Shown here: positions 48,391-57,659 of the stretch, in pieces
How positions within the stretch are numbered: position 1 is the first letter of the stretch
Layout: each line of letters starts with the position of its first letter
NCBI RefSeq assembly: GCF_027625995.1
Contig: NZ_CP115396.1
Location: forward strand, 4,092,501 to 4,156,500
Origin: Hymenobacter yonginensis
GTDB taxonomy: Bacteria; Bacteroidota; Bacteroidia; Cytophagales; Hymenobacteraceae
DNA: 64,000 nucleotides
Direction: 5' to 3'
Notes under the pieces: model-generated
The model's input: only the letters and a program-made list of their open reading frames with translations
Told to the model about the DNA's origin: nothing
Database searches by the model: none
Position numbers and translations under genes: made by a program

Positions 48391-50151
48391 TTGTCTAATA
48401 CACTACCTCCCTCCCGTTTTGGCGGCCTGTTCCGCCGCAAAAGCCTCACTGATATCCTGCACAACCCGCCTGCCGACGCCGAAGGCCACGGCGGGGGCGG
48501 GGGCCTGGCGCGCCACCTCACCGTCCGCGACCTGACGGCGCTGGGCATTGCGGCCGTTATCGGGGCCGGTATTTTCAGCACCATCGGTAATGCCTCGCAC
48601 GACGGCGGCCCGGCCGTGTCGCTGCTGTTTGTGTTCACCGCCATTGCCTGCGCGTTTTCGGCGCTGTGCTACGCGCAGTTCGCCGCCACCATCCCGGTGT
48701 CGGGCTCGGCCTACACCTACGCCTACGCCTCGTTCGGCGAGCTGGTGGCCTGGATTATCGGTTGGGCGCTGATTATGGAATATGCCGTCGGCAACATTGT
48801 GGTGGCTATTTCGTGGTCGGACTACTTCACCGGCCTGCTCTCGGGCGTAGGCTGGGATATGCCCGTGTGGCTCACGATGGGCATGCAAAGTGCCCACAAG
48901 CATTACAGCGAAGTGCTGGCCCTGATGCAGGCCGGCCAGCCCCTCTCGGCCGCCACAGCCACCCAGCTGGAAGGCTACAACGCCTGGAACTCGGCCCCCA
49001 CGCTCTTCGGCGACCTGAAGCTGGTGATTGACCTGCCGGCCGGCCTGATCACGCTGCTCATCACGGCCGTGGTGTACATCGGCATCAAAGAATCCAAGAA
49101 CGCCTCCAACCTGCTGGTGCTGCTCAAGCTGCTGGTGGTGGCCACGGTTATTGCCGTGGGCGTGTTCTACGTGAATCCCGACAACTGGAGCCCCTTCGCG
49201 CCCAACGGCGTGGGCGGCGTGCTCAAGGGCGTGTCGGCCGTGTTCTTCGCTTACATCGGCTTCGATGCCATTTCGACGACGGCCGAGGAGTGCAAAAACC
49301 CCCAGCGCGACCTGCCCCGGGCCATGATTTACGCCCTCATCATCTGCACCGTGCTCTACGTGGTGATTACGCTGGTGCTCACTGGCATGGTGAGCTACAC
49401 CGAGCTGGGCGTGGGCGACCCATTGGCGTTTGTGTTCCAGAAAGTAGGCCTCAACTGGCTGGCGGGCGTGGTGGCCGTATCGGCCATCTTCGCCATGGCC
49501 TCGGTGCTGCTGGTGTTCCAGATCGGGCAGCCCCGCATCTGGATGACCATGAGCCGCGACGGGCTGCTGCCGCCGGTGTTTGCCCGCGTGCACCCGCGTT
49601 TCCACACGCCGTCGTTCAGCACCATCGTCACGGGCTTTTTCGTGGGCGTGCCGGCGCTGCTGCTCAACATGGACCTCGTGATTGACCTGACCAGCATCGG
49701 GACGCTGTTTGCCTTTGCGCTGGTGTGCGGCGGCATTCTCGTCATCGACCCGCACGGCCAGAGCGACGCCCGCTTCAAAGTGCCCTACATCAACGGCCAG
49801 TTTCTGGTGCCGATCATCATGCTGATCGGGCTGGGTTTGCTGTTCGCCTACAACCAGGCTGGCCTCGCGGCCTTCGGCAGCGCCGTGCGCGGCGACGGTG
49901 GCTACGAGGAGTTTCGCCACTACATCCCGATGCTGGTATTCATCGTGTTCTGCATCGGGCTGGCGTGGCTGTCGTTCCGCAAGAAGCTGAGCTTGCTGCC
50001 CACCCTGGGCCTGCTCACCAACCTCTACCTGATGACCCAGCTCGGCATCAACAACTGGCTGCTGTTCTTCGGCTGGCTGATTATCGGGCTGTTTCTGTAC
50101 TTCAACTACGGCTACAAGCACAGCAAGCTGGGGCTGAAAAAAGCCGCGTAG
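48391..50151 (+). CDS. Amino-acid permease (APC superfamily, cationic type)
   Basis: A 586-residue transporter with about 12-13 transmembrane helices. The N-terminal FRRKSLTDILH, the helix-1 motif LGIAAVIGAGIFSTIG and the FFAYIGFDAISTTAEECKNP motif in the middle are those of the cationic-amino-acid/CAT group. Substrate is likely an amino acid taken up by proton coupling. TTG at 48391 is preferred over TTG at 48364, because the earlier codon overlaps a TATCTTTT -7-type box. It is upstream of the Hhe-like gene on the same strand, with a terminator between. Confidence 0.87.
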   Translation: MSNTLPPSRFGGLFRRKSLTDILHNPPADAEGHGGGGGLARHLTVRDLTALGIAAVIGAGIFSTIGNASHDGGPAVSLLFVFTAIACAFSALCYAQFAATIPVSGSAYTYAYASFGELVAWIIGWALIMEYAVGNIVVAISWSDYFTGLLSGVGWDMPVWLTMGMQSAHKHYSEVLALMQAGQPLSAATATQLEGYNAWNSAPTLFGDLKLVIDLPAGLITLLITAVVYIGIKESKNASNLLVLLKLLVVATVIAVGVFYVNPDNWSPFAPNGVGGVLKGVSAVFFAYIGFDAISTTAEECKNPQRDLPRAMIYALIICTVLYVVITLVLTGMVSYTELGVGDPLAFVFQKVGLNWLAGVVAVSAIFAMASVLLVFQIGQPRIWMTMSRDGLLPPVFARVHPRFHTPSFSTIVTGFFVGVPALLLNMDLVIDLTSIGTLFAFALVCGGILVIDPHGQSDARFKVPYINGQFLVPIIMLIGLGLLFAYNQAGLAAFGSAVRGDGGYEEFRHYIPMLVFIVFCIGLAWLSFRKKLSLLPTLGLLTNLYLMTQLGINNWLLFFGWLIIGLFLYFNYGYKHSKLGLKKAA

Positions 50152-50184
50152 TAGGGGTAGTTCTATAGTTCGGCCACCCTTTTT

Positions 50185-50219
50185 ACAAACCCGCCCGCTG
50201 TTGCAGTAGGCGGGTTTGT
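50185..50219 (+). terminator. Terminator after the amino-acid permease
   Basis: ACAAACCCGCC and GGCGGGTTTGT flank CGCTGTTGCAGTA. It separates the permease from the Hhe-like gene and argues that the latter is transcribed separately or by read-through. Confidence 0.75.
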
Positions 50220-50273
50220 TGTGTCAGGAAGCCGAAGCTGCCGGCTTGCCTTCATTGATTTTTATGGTGCTTT

Positions 50274-53200
50274 ATGCCTGCTGATTCCCTCCTTGCCGCC
50301 CGCCTGGAAGCTGCCCGCCAGGAGCTGCTGGATTTGGGGCTGCGCAACCCGCTGCTCAACTTCCGGCCCTCGAAGGTGCGCGGGGTGGCAGTGGTGGGTG
50401 AAGACGCGGCGGCGGTGTACGAGCTGCTGGTGCGACGGCTGCGGGTGCTGCAGTTTGCGCCCCTGCCCGAAGCCCAGGCCGCGCCCCGCCTCGGCTGGAA
50501 AGGCGACCCCGCCCGCGCCGCCCGCCGGGCCGAAGCCCTGGGGTTGCCGCTCCCGGAGCCGGTTCCGGCCGCGCCCCCGCTGCCGCCGGTGGTAGACCCA
50601 CTCGACAGCCGCCTGCAAACCGCCGAAACCGCCGACCAGCTGGAAAGCCGCCTGCTGAACACTTACTACACGGCCCGCACCAGCCTCGAAGAAACCGGCG
50701 CCAACATCCTGTACTTGGCGCTGGGCTGCCTCACCTGGTACGAAACCCCCACCAGCCCCGAGCCGCGGCAGGCGCCGCTGCTGCTGCTGCCCGTGGTGCT
50801 GGAGCGCGGCACTGTGGCCGAGCGGTTTCGGCTGCTGTATTCCGGCGCCGAGCCCGAAGGTAACCTCAGCCTGCAGGCCCGCCTGAAAGCCGATTTCGGC
50901 GTGCACCTGCCGCTGCCCGACCTCGACGAGCAGCCCTGGCCCGATTACGTGGCCGCCGTGCAGGCCGCCGTGGCGGGCCTGCCGCGCTGGGCGGTGGCCC
51001 CCGACAGCATCACGCTGGGTTTCTTCTCATTCAGCAAGCTGATGCTCTACCGCGACCTGGACCCGGCTGCCTGGCCCGCCGAAAGCCCGCTGCTCCAACA
51101 CGCCGCCCTGCAGGCGCTGCTCGGCCCCGAAACCGGCTTTCAGGACCAGCCGCCCACCTTCAGTGAAACCGATTTTCTTGACGACGCTCGCCCCACTGCC
51201 GAGCTGCACCAAGTGCTGGACGCCGACAGCTCACAGCTGCTGGCTTTGCTGGCCGTGCATGAAGGCCGCAACCTGGTCATTCAGGGTCCGCCCGGCACCG
51301 GCAAGTCGCAGACCATTGCCAACCTGCTGGCCGAGGCTATCGGAGCGGGCAAGAAAGTGCTGTTCGTGGCCGAGAAGATGGCAGCGCTGGAAGTTGTGAA
51401 GCGCCGCCTCGACGCGCTGGGGCTGGGCGCCGCCTGCCTGGAACTGCACAGCAACAAAGCCAATAAGAAAAGCCTCCACGACGAATTGCGCGCTACCCTG
51501 GCCCTGGGCCGTCCGGCCGCGTCCACCGTGCTGGATGAGCAGATTGCGCAGTTGCCGCCGTTGCGCGAGCAACTGAACCGCTACGCACTGGCCGTGAATG
51601 CGCCCCTGGGCCGCAGCCGCCGCACCGCTCAGCAGGTAGCCGGGGCGTTGCTGGCCCTGCGCGAGGAAGTGGGCACGCAGCTGCTGCCGCGCCCGCCCTT
51701 CGCTGACCTCGCCACCTGGACTGACGCCGACGCCACCCGCGCCGATGTGCTGGCCGGTCGGCTCCAAGCCACCTTGCAGAAAATCGGACCGCCCCCGCAG
51801 CTGCTGTACTGGGGCTCTGGCCTCACCATGCTGCTGCCCGCCGACCAGGAAGAGCTGGTGGCGCGCCTGACCGCTGCCCGCCGGGCCGTAGAGGAATTGG
51901 CGCATACCAGCACCGTGCTGGCTGCGCTGCTGGGCTTGCCCGCGCCGCCCGATGCCGCTGCTGTGGCGGCGTTGCGGCCCGTGGCAGAGCAGGCGGAGCG
52001 GGAAGCGAAAGCCGCCCACAAGTTGGCAGCTGTGGCCGCTGTAGAGGCTTTACAGACTGCCGCCTCCGGGCTGGCCTGCCTGCTGCAGGCACCGAAACCC
52101 ACCGGCCGGGCCACCACCGAAATCTTGGTAAACCTGGCCCGGCAGCGGCACGGTGAAGCGCTGGTAGCGCATTCGGGCGAGGCCGAAGCGGCCCTTGGCG
52201 CGGTGCAGACGGCATCCGCGGAAATGGCCCGGCTGCTGGGTGTACCCACTCCGCCCGACCACGCTACGGCCGCCGCGCTGCTGCCTCTGGCCGAGCATGC
52301 CGCGTTGGCTCCGCCTTTGCCCGGTGTGGCCGTTACCGACGCCTTCTGGCAGCAGCCTCACAGCCCGCTGCCTGCCGCCCAGCAGGCCGCCACTACCCTC
52401 AACGAGTTGCGCCAGCGCCATGCGGCCACATTGCTGCCCGAAGCCTGGGACCAGGATCTGGCCGCCGAGCGGGCCGTGCTGCTGACCACCGGCAGCAAGT
52501 GGTGGCGCTTTTTGAGCGGCGACTACCGTCGGGCCCGCCGCCGCCTGCAGCAGTTATGGCGGCAGCCCTTGCCTGCTTCGGCCGCCGAAGTCATGACCGT
52601 TATCGATGATATCCACGAGGCTGCCCAACACAAGCGGACCCTGCAGGAAGTCAGCCCGCTGGCAGGCAGGCTGTTTAGCACGGGCTGGTTGGCCGAGGCC
52701 TCCGACTGGCCTGCTCTCATGCGCGCCGCCGCCTACCTCACCCACACGCACCAACTGCTGACCCGGCAGCAGCTGCCTGCTGCTATCCTGCCTTATCTGG
52801 CTGCCAACCCGGAGGCCGCCTCACTGAGTGAGCCGCTGGCAGCTCTCAAAACCACTTTGCCCCGGCACCAGCAGGCGCTGCAACAAGCCGTAGCCGCGTG
52901 CCAGCCATCAGCCGATCGGCCGCAAAGCCTCACGAATCAACTGCCCGAAGCTTCATTTGCCGTGCAGGCCGCTGCCTTGGCTGCCTGGGCAAGCGCGACG
53001 CCCCGCGCCGATGCTATTGCCGCACAGGTAGCGGCCTGTTCCGCTGCTTTGCAGCAGGTGAAGCAGACGGAACAGGCTATCTGGCAGGCCGTGCCCGGTG
53101 CTTTCTTGTTCGGATTGGCTCCTGATTGGACACAGCAACCCTTCAACTCCCAAAAGGAGTTGTTGCGTGCCTGGGTAGCTGCCACGCCATTGCCTGCCGA

Positions 53201-55727
53201 ACTGGCCGCTGCCGCGCAGGCTGTGGAAACTGCCCTGTCTGATCAGCAGCGGACTGTTATGGCGGTGGTGGCGGCATTGGCGCTGGACGAGGCACGCCGC
53301 TTCGGCCAGGCTGGCCCGCTGGTAGCGCAGCCACTGCTGGCCCAGTCCGAATTGCTAGCTGCCTGGGCTGCCGACGTGCCGGCTTTGCAGATGGCGCTGG
53401 AGTGGAACAACGTGGCCGGCGTGGTACGCACCGAGGGCCGGCCCGAACTGCTGCCGCTGGCCGAAACCTGGTCCGAAGCCCCGCGCTACTTGGTGGCGGC
53501 GGTGCGGCAAACCTGGCTGGAATACCTGCAGCGGCTGGCTTACACGCAGTTTCCGGCGCTGCCGCAGTTCGAGCGGGCCGGGCACGAGGACGTGGCCGCG
53601 CAGTTCCGCGCGGCCGACCGCGCCAGTCTGTACCACAACCGCACCCGCGCCATGACGCGGCACTTCGACAACCTGCCCAACCCGCTACTGCCCACTGCCG
53701 GCGGCCAGATGAGCATCCTTAAAAACGAGTTTGCCAAAAAGACCCGCCACCTGCCCATCCGCCAGCTGATGCAGCGGGCCGGGCGCGTGGTGCAGGCCAT
53801 CAAGCCGGTATTCATGATGTCGCCGCTGTCGGTGGCCAGCTTCCTGCCGCCCGGTGCCGTGGAGTTTGATCTGGTGGTATTCGATGAAGCCTCGCAGGTG
53901 AAGCCCGTGGATGCGCTGGGCGCTATTGCGCGGGGCAAGCGGCTGGTGGTAGTCGGCGACTCCAAGCAGCTGCCGCCCACCTCGTTCTTCGACTCGCTGA
54001 CCGGCACTGGCGAAGCTGCCGATGAGGAAAACGTGACGGCCGACATCCAAAGTATTCTGGAGTTGTGCAAGGCCCGCCAGATGCCCGAGCGGATGCTACG
54101 CTGGCACTACCGCAGTCTGCACCAATCACTGATTGCGGCTTCCAACCACCTGTTTTACGAGGATAAACTGGTGATTTTCCCCAGCCCCGGCGGCAAGGGC
54201 CAGCTCGGGCTGCTCTACCATCATCTGCCTGAAACGCATTACGAACGGGGTACCACCCGCACCAACCCGCTGGAGGCGCAGGCTGTGGCCGCCGCTGTCC
54301 TTCACCACGCCCGCACTACGCCCAAACTCACGCTGGGCGTGGTGGCGTTCAGCACGGTGCAGCGGCAGGCCATCCAGGATGCGCTGGAAGTGCTGCGCCG
54401 CCAGCACCCCGAAACTGAGGTTTTCTTTGCCGCACACCGCCACGAGCCGTTCTTCATCAAGAATCTGGAGAACGTGCAGGGCGACGAGCGTGACGTGATT
54501 CTGATCAGCATCGGCTACGGGCGCACTAAAGACGGTTACTTGAGCATGAGCTTCGGGCCGCTGAACGGCGAGGGTGGCGAGCGGCGCCTCAACGTGCTCA
54601 TCACCAGGGCTAAGCAGCGCTGCGAAGTCTTTGCCAACCTCACGGCCGACGACCTTGATTTGAGCCGGACCCGCGCCCGGGGCGTAGCGGCGCTCAAAAC
54701 CTTTCTCAACTTCGCCCAGCACGGCCGCCTCAACCAGAACGAGGAAACCGGCCGCGAAATGGAGTCGCCGTTTGAGGAATCGGTGTACCGCGCCCTCTCG
54801 GCCCGCGGCTACCAGTTGCGCCCTCAGATCGGTAGCCAGGGCTTCTACATCGATCTGGCCGTAGTCGACCCCGACCAGCCGGGCCGCTACGTGCTGGGTA
54901 TTGAGTGTGACGGAGCCATGTACCACTCGGCGCGCTCGGCCCGCGACCGGGACCGGCTGCGCCAGCAGGTGCTGGAGGCCGTGGGCTGGCGCCTGCACCG
55001 CATCTGGAGCACCGACTGGTTCCGGGACCCCGGCCGCGAAACCGAGCGGGCCGTGCAGGCTATTGAAGAAGCCCGCCGCCTGGCTGCCCTTGATGAGCCC
55101 GACGAGCCGGACGCAGAGCCATTGCCCGAGCCCGCCGAGCTGGAACGGGAAGAGCCCGTGGCGCCCGACGTCAACCCGGCCGTTGTGCCCTACCAAGTAG
55201 CCTTGCTGCCCGATACCATCCGGCAGCAGGAGCTGCACCAATATAGCCTGGGCCAGGTGGTGAACTGGCTGAACGTGGTGGTAGGCGTGGAAAGCCCCAT
55301 CCATATCGAGGAAGCCACGCGGCGTCTAGCCAACGCCAGCGGAGCCAGCCAGGTAGGCGCCCGCCTGCGCAAAGTGGGCCGGGATGCGGCCCTGCTGGCT
55401 CAGAACCTCCACTACCTGCGCCGGGAAGGCGACTTCCTTTGGGCCCCGGCTATGCAGCAACCTACTCTGCGCGACCGAAGCCAGCTGCCGGCCATCTCGC
55501 GTAAACTTCTTTATGTGGCCCCCGAAGAGCTGGCCCTGGCTTTGCGCACGGTGGTCGAGCAAAGCTTCGCGCTGCCTCGGGAGGCAGTGTTTCTGCCAGC
55601 CGTGCGGCTACTCGGCTTCGCCCGCCTCAGCGAGGAGATGCGCCAGCAGCTGGAGCCGGTGCTGGCCGGCCTACTGGAGCGTGGCGACTTGGTAGAAATC
55701 AATGGGATATTGAAGCCTATCAGCTAA
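50274..55727 (+). CDS. DUF4011-helicase-Vsr-DUF3320 protein (Hhe-like antiphage candidate)
   Basis: An 1817-residue protein. DUF4011 begins at residue 12 (ARQELLDLGLRNPLLNF). A superfamily 1 helicase follows: Walker A GPPGTGKS at 338-345, Walker B VVFDEASQ at about 1202-1208, GDSKQLPP at 1228, and RRLNVLITRAKQR at 1437-1449. Between them, residues about 500-1100 are Ala/Gln-rich helices. A Vsr/MTES_1575-type PD-(D/E)xK nuclease follows, with E1501, D1527 (FYIDLAVV) and IECDGAMYH at about 1543. DUF3320 closes the protein (about 1650-1710). This domain order matches single-gene Hhe defence proteins (Gao et al. 2020). All motor and nuclease motifs look intact. Defence activity is inferred from domain order, not shown here. 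Confidence 0.88.
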   Translation: MPADSLLAARLEAARQELLDLGLRNPLLNFRPSKVRGVAVVGEDAAAVYELLVRRLRVLQFAPLPEAQAAPRLGWKGDPARAARRAEALGLPLPEPVPAAPPLPPVVDPLDSRLQTAETADQLESRLLNTYYTARTSLEETGANILYLALGCLTWYETPTSPEPRQAPLLLLPVVLERGTVAERFRLLYSGAEPEGNLSLQARLKADFGVHLPLPDLDEQPWPDYVAAVQAAVAGLPRWAVAPDSITLGFFSFSKLMLYRDLDPAAWPAESPLLQHAALQALLGPETGFQDQPPTFSETDFLDDARPTAELHQVLDADSSQLLALLAVHEGRNLVIQGPPGTGKSQTIANLLAEAIGAGKKVLFVAEKMAALEVVKRRLDALGLGAACLELHSNKANKKSLHDELRATLALGRPAASTVLDEQIAQLPPLREQLNRYALAVNAPLGRSRRTAQQVAGALLALREEVGTQLLPRPPFADLATWTDADATRADVLAGRLQATLQKIGPPPQLLYWGSGLTMLLPADQEELVARLTAARRAVEELAHTSTVLAALLGLPAPPDAAAVAALRPVAEQAEREAKAAHKLAAVAAVEALQTAASGLACLLQAPKPTGRATTEILVNLARQRHGEALVAHSGEAEAALGAVQTASAEMARLLGVPTPPDHATAAALLPLAEHAALAPPLPGVAVTDAFWQQPHSPLPAAQQAATTLNELRQRHAATLLPEAWDQDLAAERAVLLTTGSKWWRFLSGDYRRARRRLQQLWRQPLPASAAEVMTVIDDIHEAAQHKRTLQEVSPLAGRLFSTGWLAEASDWPALMRAAAYLTHTHQLLTRQQLPAAILPYLAANPEAASLSEPLAALKTTLPRHQQALQQAVAACQPSADRPQSLTNQLPEASFAVQAAALAAWASATPRADAIAAQVAACSAALQQVKQTEQAIWQAVPGAFLFGLAPDWTQQPFNSQKELLRAWVAATPLPAELAAAAQAVETALSDQQRTVMAVVAALALDEARRFGQAGPLVAQPLLAQSELLAAWAADVPALQMALEWNNVAGVVRTEGRPELLPLAETWSEAPRYLVAAVRQTWLEYLQRLAYTQFPALPQFERAGHEDVAAQFRAADRASLYHNRTRAMTRHFDNLPNPLLPTAGGQMSILKNEFAKKTRHLPIRQLMQRAGRVVQAIKPVFMMSPLSVASFLPPGAVEFDLVVFDEASQVKPVDALGAIARGKRLVVVGDSKQLPPTSFFDSLTGTGEAADEENVTADIQSILELCKARQMPERMLRWHYRSLHQSLIAASNHLFYEDKLVIFPSPGGKGQLGLLYHHLPETHYERGTTRTNPLEAQAVAAAVLHHARTTPKLTLGVVAFSTVQRQAIQDALEVLRRQHPETEVFFAAHRHEPFFIKNLENVQGDERDVILISIGYGRTKDGYLSMSFGPLNGEGGERRLNVLITRAKQRCEVFANLTADDLDLSRTRARGVAALKTFLNFAQHGRLNQNEETGREMESPFEESVYRALSARGYQLRPQIGSQGFYIDLAVVDPDQPGRYVLGIECDGAMYHSARSARDRDRLRQQVLEAVGWRLHRIWSTDWFRDPGRETERAVQAIEEARRLAALDEPDEPDAEPLPEPAELEREEPVAPDVNPAVVPYQVALLPDTIRQQELHQYSLGQVVNWLNVVVGVESPIHIEEATRRLANASGASQVGARLRKVGRDAALLAQNLHYLRREGDFLWAPAMQQPTLRDRSQLPAISRKLLYVAPEELALALRTVVEQSFALPREAVFLPAVRLLGFARLSEEMRQQLEPVLAGLLERGDLVEINGILKPIS

Positions 55728-55785
55728 GCAGAGCGGCTCTGCATCCTCTGCGCTAACCGCTGCGCCCTCTGCGGGCTAAAACCGT

Positions 55786-56372
55786 ATGCTTCCACCTCCC
55801 GAAACCATCCTGCTCACGCTGCGTCTGGCGGGCTCCGTGCCGGCGCGGGCCGGCCGTGAGCTGCACGCCCAGCGCGTTGCCGCCCAGGAAACGGCGCGTG
55901 GTGCCGCCACCGAAACCGAAGCCCAGGCGGCCCACCGCCGGGCCGAGAAGGTGTTTTTTGCGGGGTTTGATGCGCTGCTGGATACCCGCACCGTGGGGCC
56001 CGACTATCTGGCCGGGAGAAGGTGGCGGAGGCCGTGGCCGGCGAGCTGCTGATGCTGGAGGAGCAGGGGCTGCGGGTGCCGTGCTTTGTGCTGCTGCCCA
56101 ACCACCTGCACGCCGTGCTGCAGCTGCCGGCCGGCGCGGGCCTCTCGCTCTACAAAGCCGTGGAGCTTTTGTACCAGCGCACCGCCGCCCAGGCCCGCCG
56201 CCTGCTGCGCGGCCAGCTCCCGCCCGAAGCCGACTTCTGGCAAACAGGCTTCCACGAACTGCCCATACTGGATGTCGCCGAGCTGAGCCGCGTGCAAGCG
56301 TATCTGCTGGCTCACCCGCAGCGCCTGCGCCTGCCCGAACGGTTTCACAGCTGGCCCTATCTGCCAGAGTAG
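55786..56372 (+). pseudogene. REP-associated tyrosine transposase (RAYT), frameshifted
   Basis: Two overlapping frames make one RAYT. The first (55786 to about 56015) reads TILLTLRLAGSVPARAG and ends FFAGFDALLDTRTVGPDYLA. The second (from about 56013) reads EKVAEAVAGELLMLEEQG and then LLPNHLHAVLQLP with the HUH pair (His codons 56103 and 56109), ELLYQRTAAQA with the likely catalytic Tyr (56172) and FWQTGFHELPILD. A change of frame is needed at about 56013-56019. The protein ends at 56372, nine bases before the REP pair it probably mobilised. It lies directly downstream of the Hhe-like gene. Confidence 0.82.
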
Positions 56373-56380
56373 CCCCATCT

Positions 56381-56463
56381 GTGACACGGACTTCAGTCCG
56401 TAGCCCACCGGCACCGGCTACTTTGTGCAACGTGTTCGGGCTACGGACTGAAGTCCGTGCCAC
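56381..56463. repeat. Paired REP element (GGCACGGACTTCAGTCCGTAG), copy 2
   Basis: Arms 56381-56406 and 56438-56463 are complements with one mismatch (GACACGGACTTC against the right arm); each contains CGGACT-TC-AGTCCG. It shares the unit of 47383-47492 and lies directly after the RAYT pseudogene. Confidence 0.9.
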
Positions 56464-56519
56464 AGGGGGCAAGGCCGAAGTGCGGGCGGCTGCGTAGGTA
56501 GCGGAAAGTATTCCTGCTG

Positions 56520-57488
56520 ATGCGCGTATTTCTTCTGCTGCTGTGCCTTACCGCCCGCCTCGCCCAGGCCCAGCGCCCGGACAGCGCCCACACCAGCCCC
56601 GACCGGCTGGTGTACTACACTTTCGCCAACGACGCCTTTTTCCGCTCCGACTACTACTTCACCCAGGGCCAGACGCTCATGCTAGTGCTGCCGGGGCTTA
56701 GCCGCTCGCCCATAAACCGCCTGCTGGGCCCCGTGCCGGCGGGCAGCACCCGCTACCACGGCATCCGGCTGCACTACGACGGCTTCACGCCGCTGCGCAT
56801 CCAGGACCCGTTCATCCGGGTCGGCGACCGGCCGTATGCTTCGTATTGGTACGCCGATTTCCTGCGCATCGCCAACCAGCCAGCACGCAGGTTTCGCCTG
56901 ACGACGGCGCTCAATCTGGGTTTTATGGGGCCGGCGGCCGGCGCCAAGGGCTTCCAGACCAAGCTGCACGAGTGGCTGGGTGCCCCCACGCCCCGCGGCT
57001 GGGACTACCAGATCCACAACGATCTGGTGCTGGGCTACGAGGCGCACGCCGAAAAGCAGCTGCTGGCCGTCGGGCGCGGGGCCGAGCTGATTGGGGCGGC
57101 GGATGCTTCCCTGGGCACGCTTTACACCTACGCCGGGGCCGGCGCCCGCCTGCGGGTGGGACTGCTCAACCCGTATTTCGATAACCTGGGCGTGAGCGGC
57201 CCGGCCACCCGCGCCGGCCAGCGCCGGGTGCAGCTCTACGCCGAAGGCCAACTGGAAGGTCGCCTCATCGGCTACGACGCCACGCTGCAGGGCGGCCTGC
57301 TCCGCTCCGACAACCCCTACACGCTGCCCGCCAGCGCCATCCGCCGCACGGTGGCGCGCCGCACCGCCACCCTCGGGCTCGGCTACGCCGGCGTGCGCTT
57401 AGAAGCCTCCGCTGTCCACATTTCCCCGGAGTTCGATGGTGCCCGCTCGCACAAGTGGGTGCAGTTTGGCGTGCGGGTAGGGTTTTGA
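56520..57488 (+). CDS. Lipid A deacylase LpxR family outer-membrane protein
   Basis: A 322-residue barrel with signal peptide (MRVFLLLLCLTARLAQA). The family active-site segment near the N-terminus is YYTFANDAFFRSDYYFTQG, with the Asn-Asp pair and Thr seen in Salmonella LpxR. GWDYQIHNDLVLGYEAH supplies a His and acidic residues in the second conserved region. LpxR removes the 3'-acyloxyacyl chain of lipid A. Function in Bacteroidota is untested. Barrel strands with alternating aromatic residues run to the final VQFGVRVGF, which ends in Phe as outer-membrane barrels do. Confidence 0.8.
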   Translation: MRVFLLLLCLTARLAQAQRPDSAHTSPDRLVYYTFANDAFFRSDYYFTQGQTLMLVLPGLSRSPINRLLGPVPAGSTRYHGIRLHYDGFTPLRIQDPFIRVGDRPYASYWYADFLRIANQPARRFRLTTALNLGFMGPAAGAKGFQTKLHEWLGAPTPRGWDYQIHNDLVLGYEAHAEKQLLAVGRGAELIGAADASLGTLYTYAGAGARLRVGLLNPYFDNLGVSGPATRAGQRRVQLYAEGQLEGRLIGYDATLQGGLLRSDNPYTLPASAIRRTVARRTATLGLGYAGVRLEASAVHISPEFDGARSHKWVQFGVRVGF

Positions 57489-57509
57489 GGTGCTGGAATA
57501 GAAGGGGGA

Positions 57510-57608
57510 GAGCGTCATCCCGATCCTGCGAGGAATCTCGCTAGTGTAGTAAAAATAGCATCACAACGTCAGCACGCGAGATTCCTCGCAGGCTCGGAAT
57601 GACGTTCT
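57510..57608. repeat. Long inverted repeat (copy 7, partly degenerate)
   Basis: Left arm AGCGTCATCCCGATCCTGCG then AGGAATCTCG; right arm GCGAGATTCCTCGCAGGC then TCGGAATGACGTTC. The inner part is CAACGTCAGCACGCGAG, seen in copies 2, 3 and 5. Mismatches in the left arm show decay. It is followed by TCATCACC octamers (57611-57650). Confidence 0.7.
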
Positions 57609-57610
57609 TC

Positions 57611-57650
57611 ATCACCTCATCACCTCATCACCTCATCACCTTCATCACCC
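57611..57650. repeat. TCATCACC / CTCATCACC tandem octamers
   Basis: Four or five units of ATCACCTC at the 3' end of the EamA gene, attached to the inverted repeat. The same unit occurs before truA and coaE. Confidence 0.7.
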
Positions 57651-57659
57651 AAAGCCACT

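Noticed and set aside
48403-50121. A 572-residue open frame antisense to the amino-acid permease
   Set aside because: It is His/Gln/Arg-rich with no recognisable motif and lies wholly opposite a clear transporter. High GC makes such antisense frames frequent. Similar shadows at 34637-36034, 54126-55304, 10890-12074, 28050-29195, 39309-40382 and 40680-41753 were rejected for the same reason.
50274-55727. Multi-gene defence island
   Set aside because: The neighbours are an amino-acid permease, a decayed RAYT and an LpxR-like gene. No restriction, toxin-antitoxin, retron or CRISPR genes were found, so only a single-gene system is supported.
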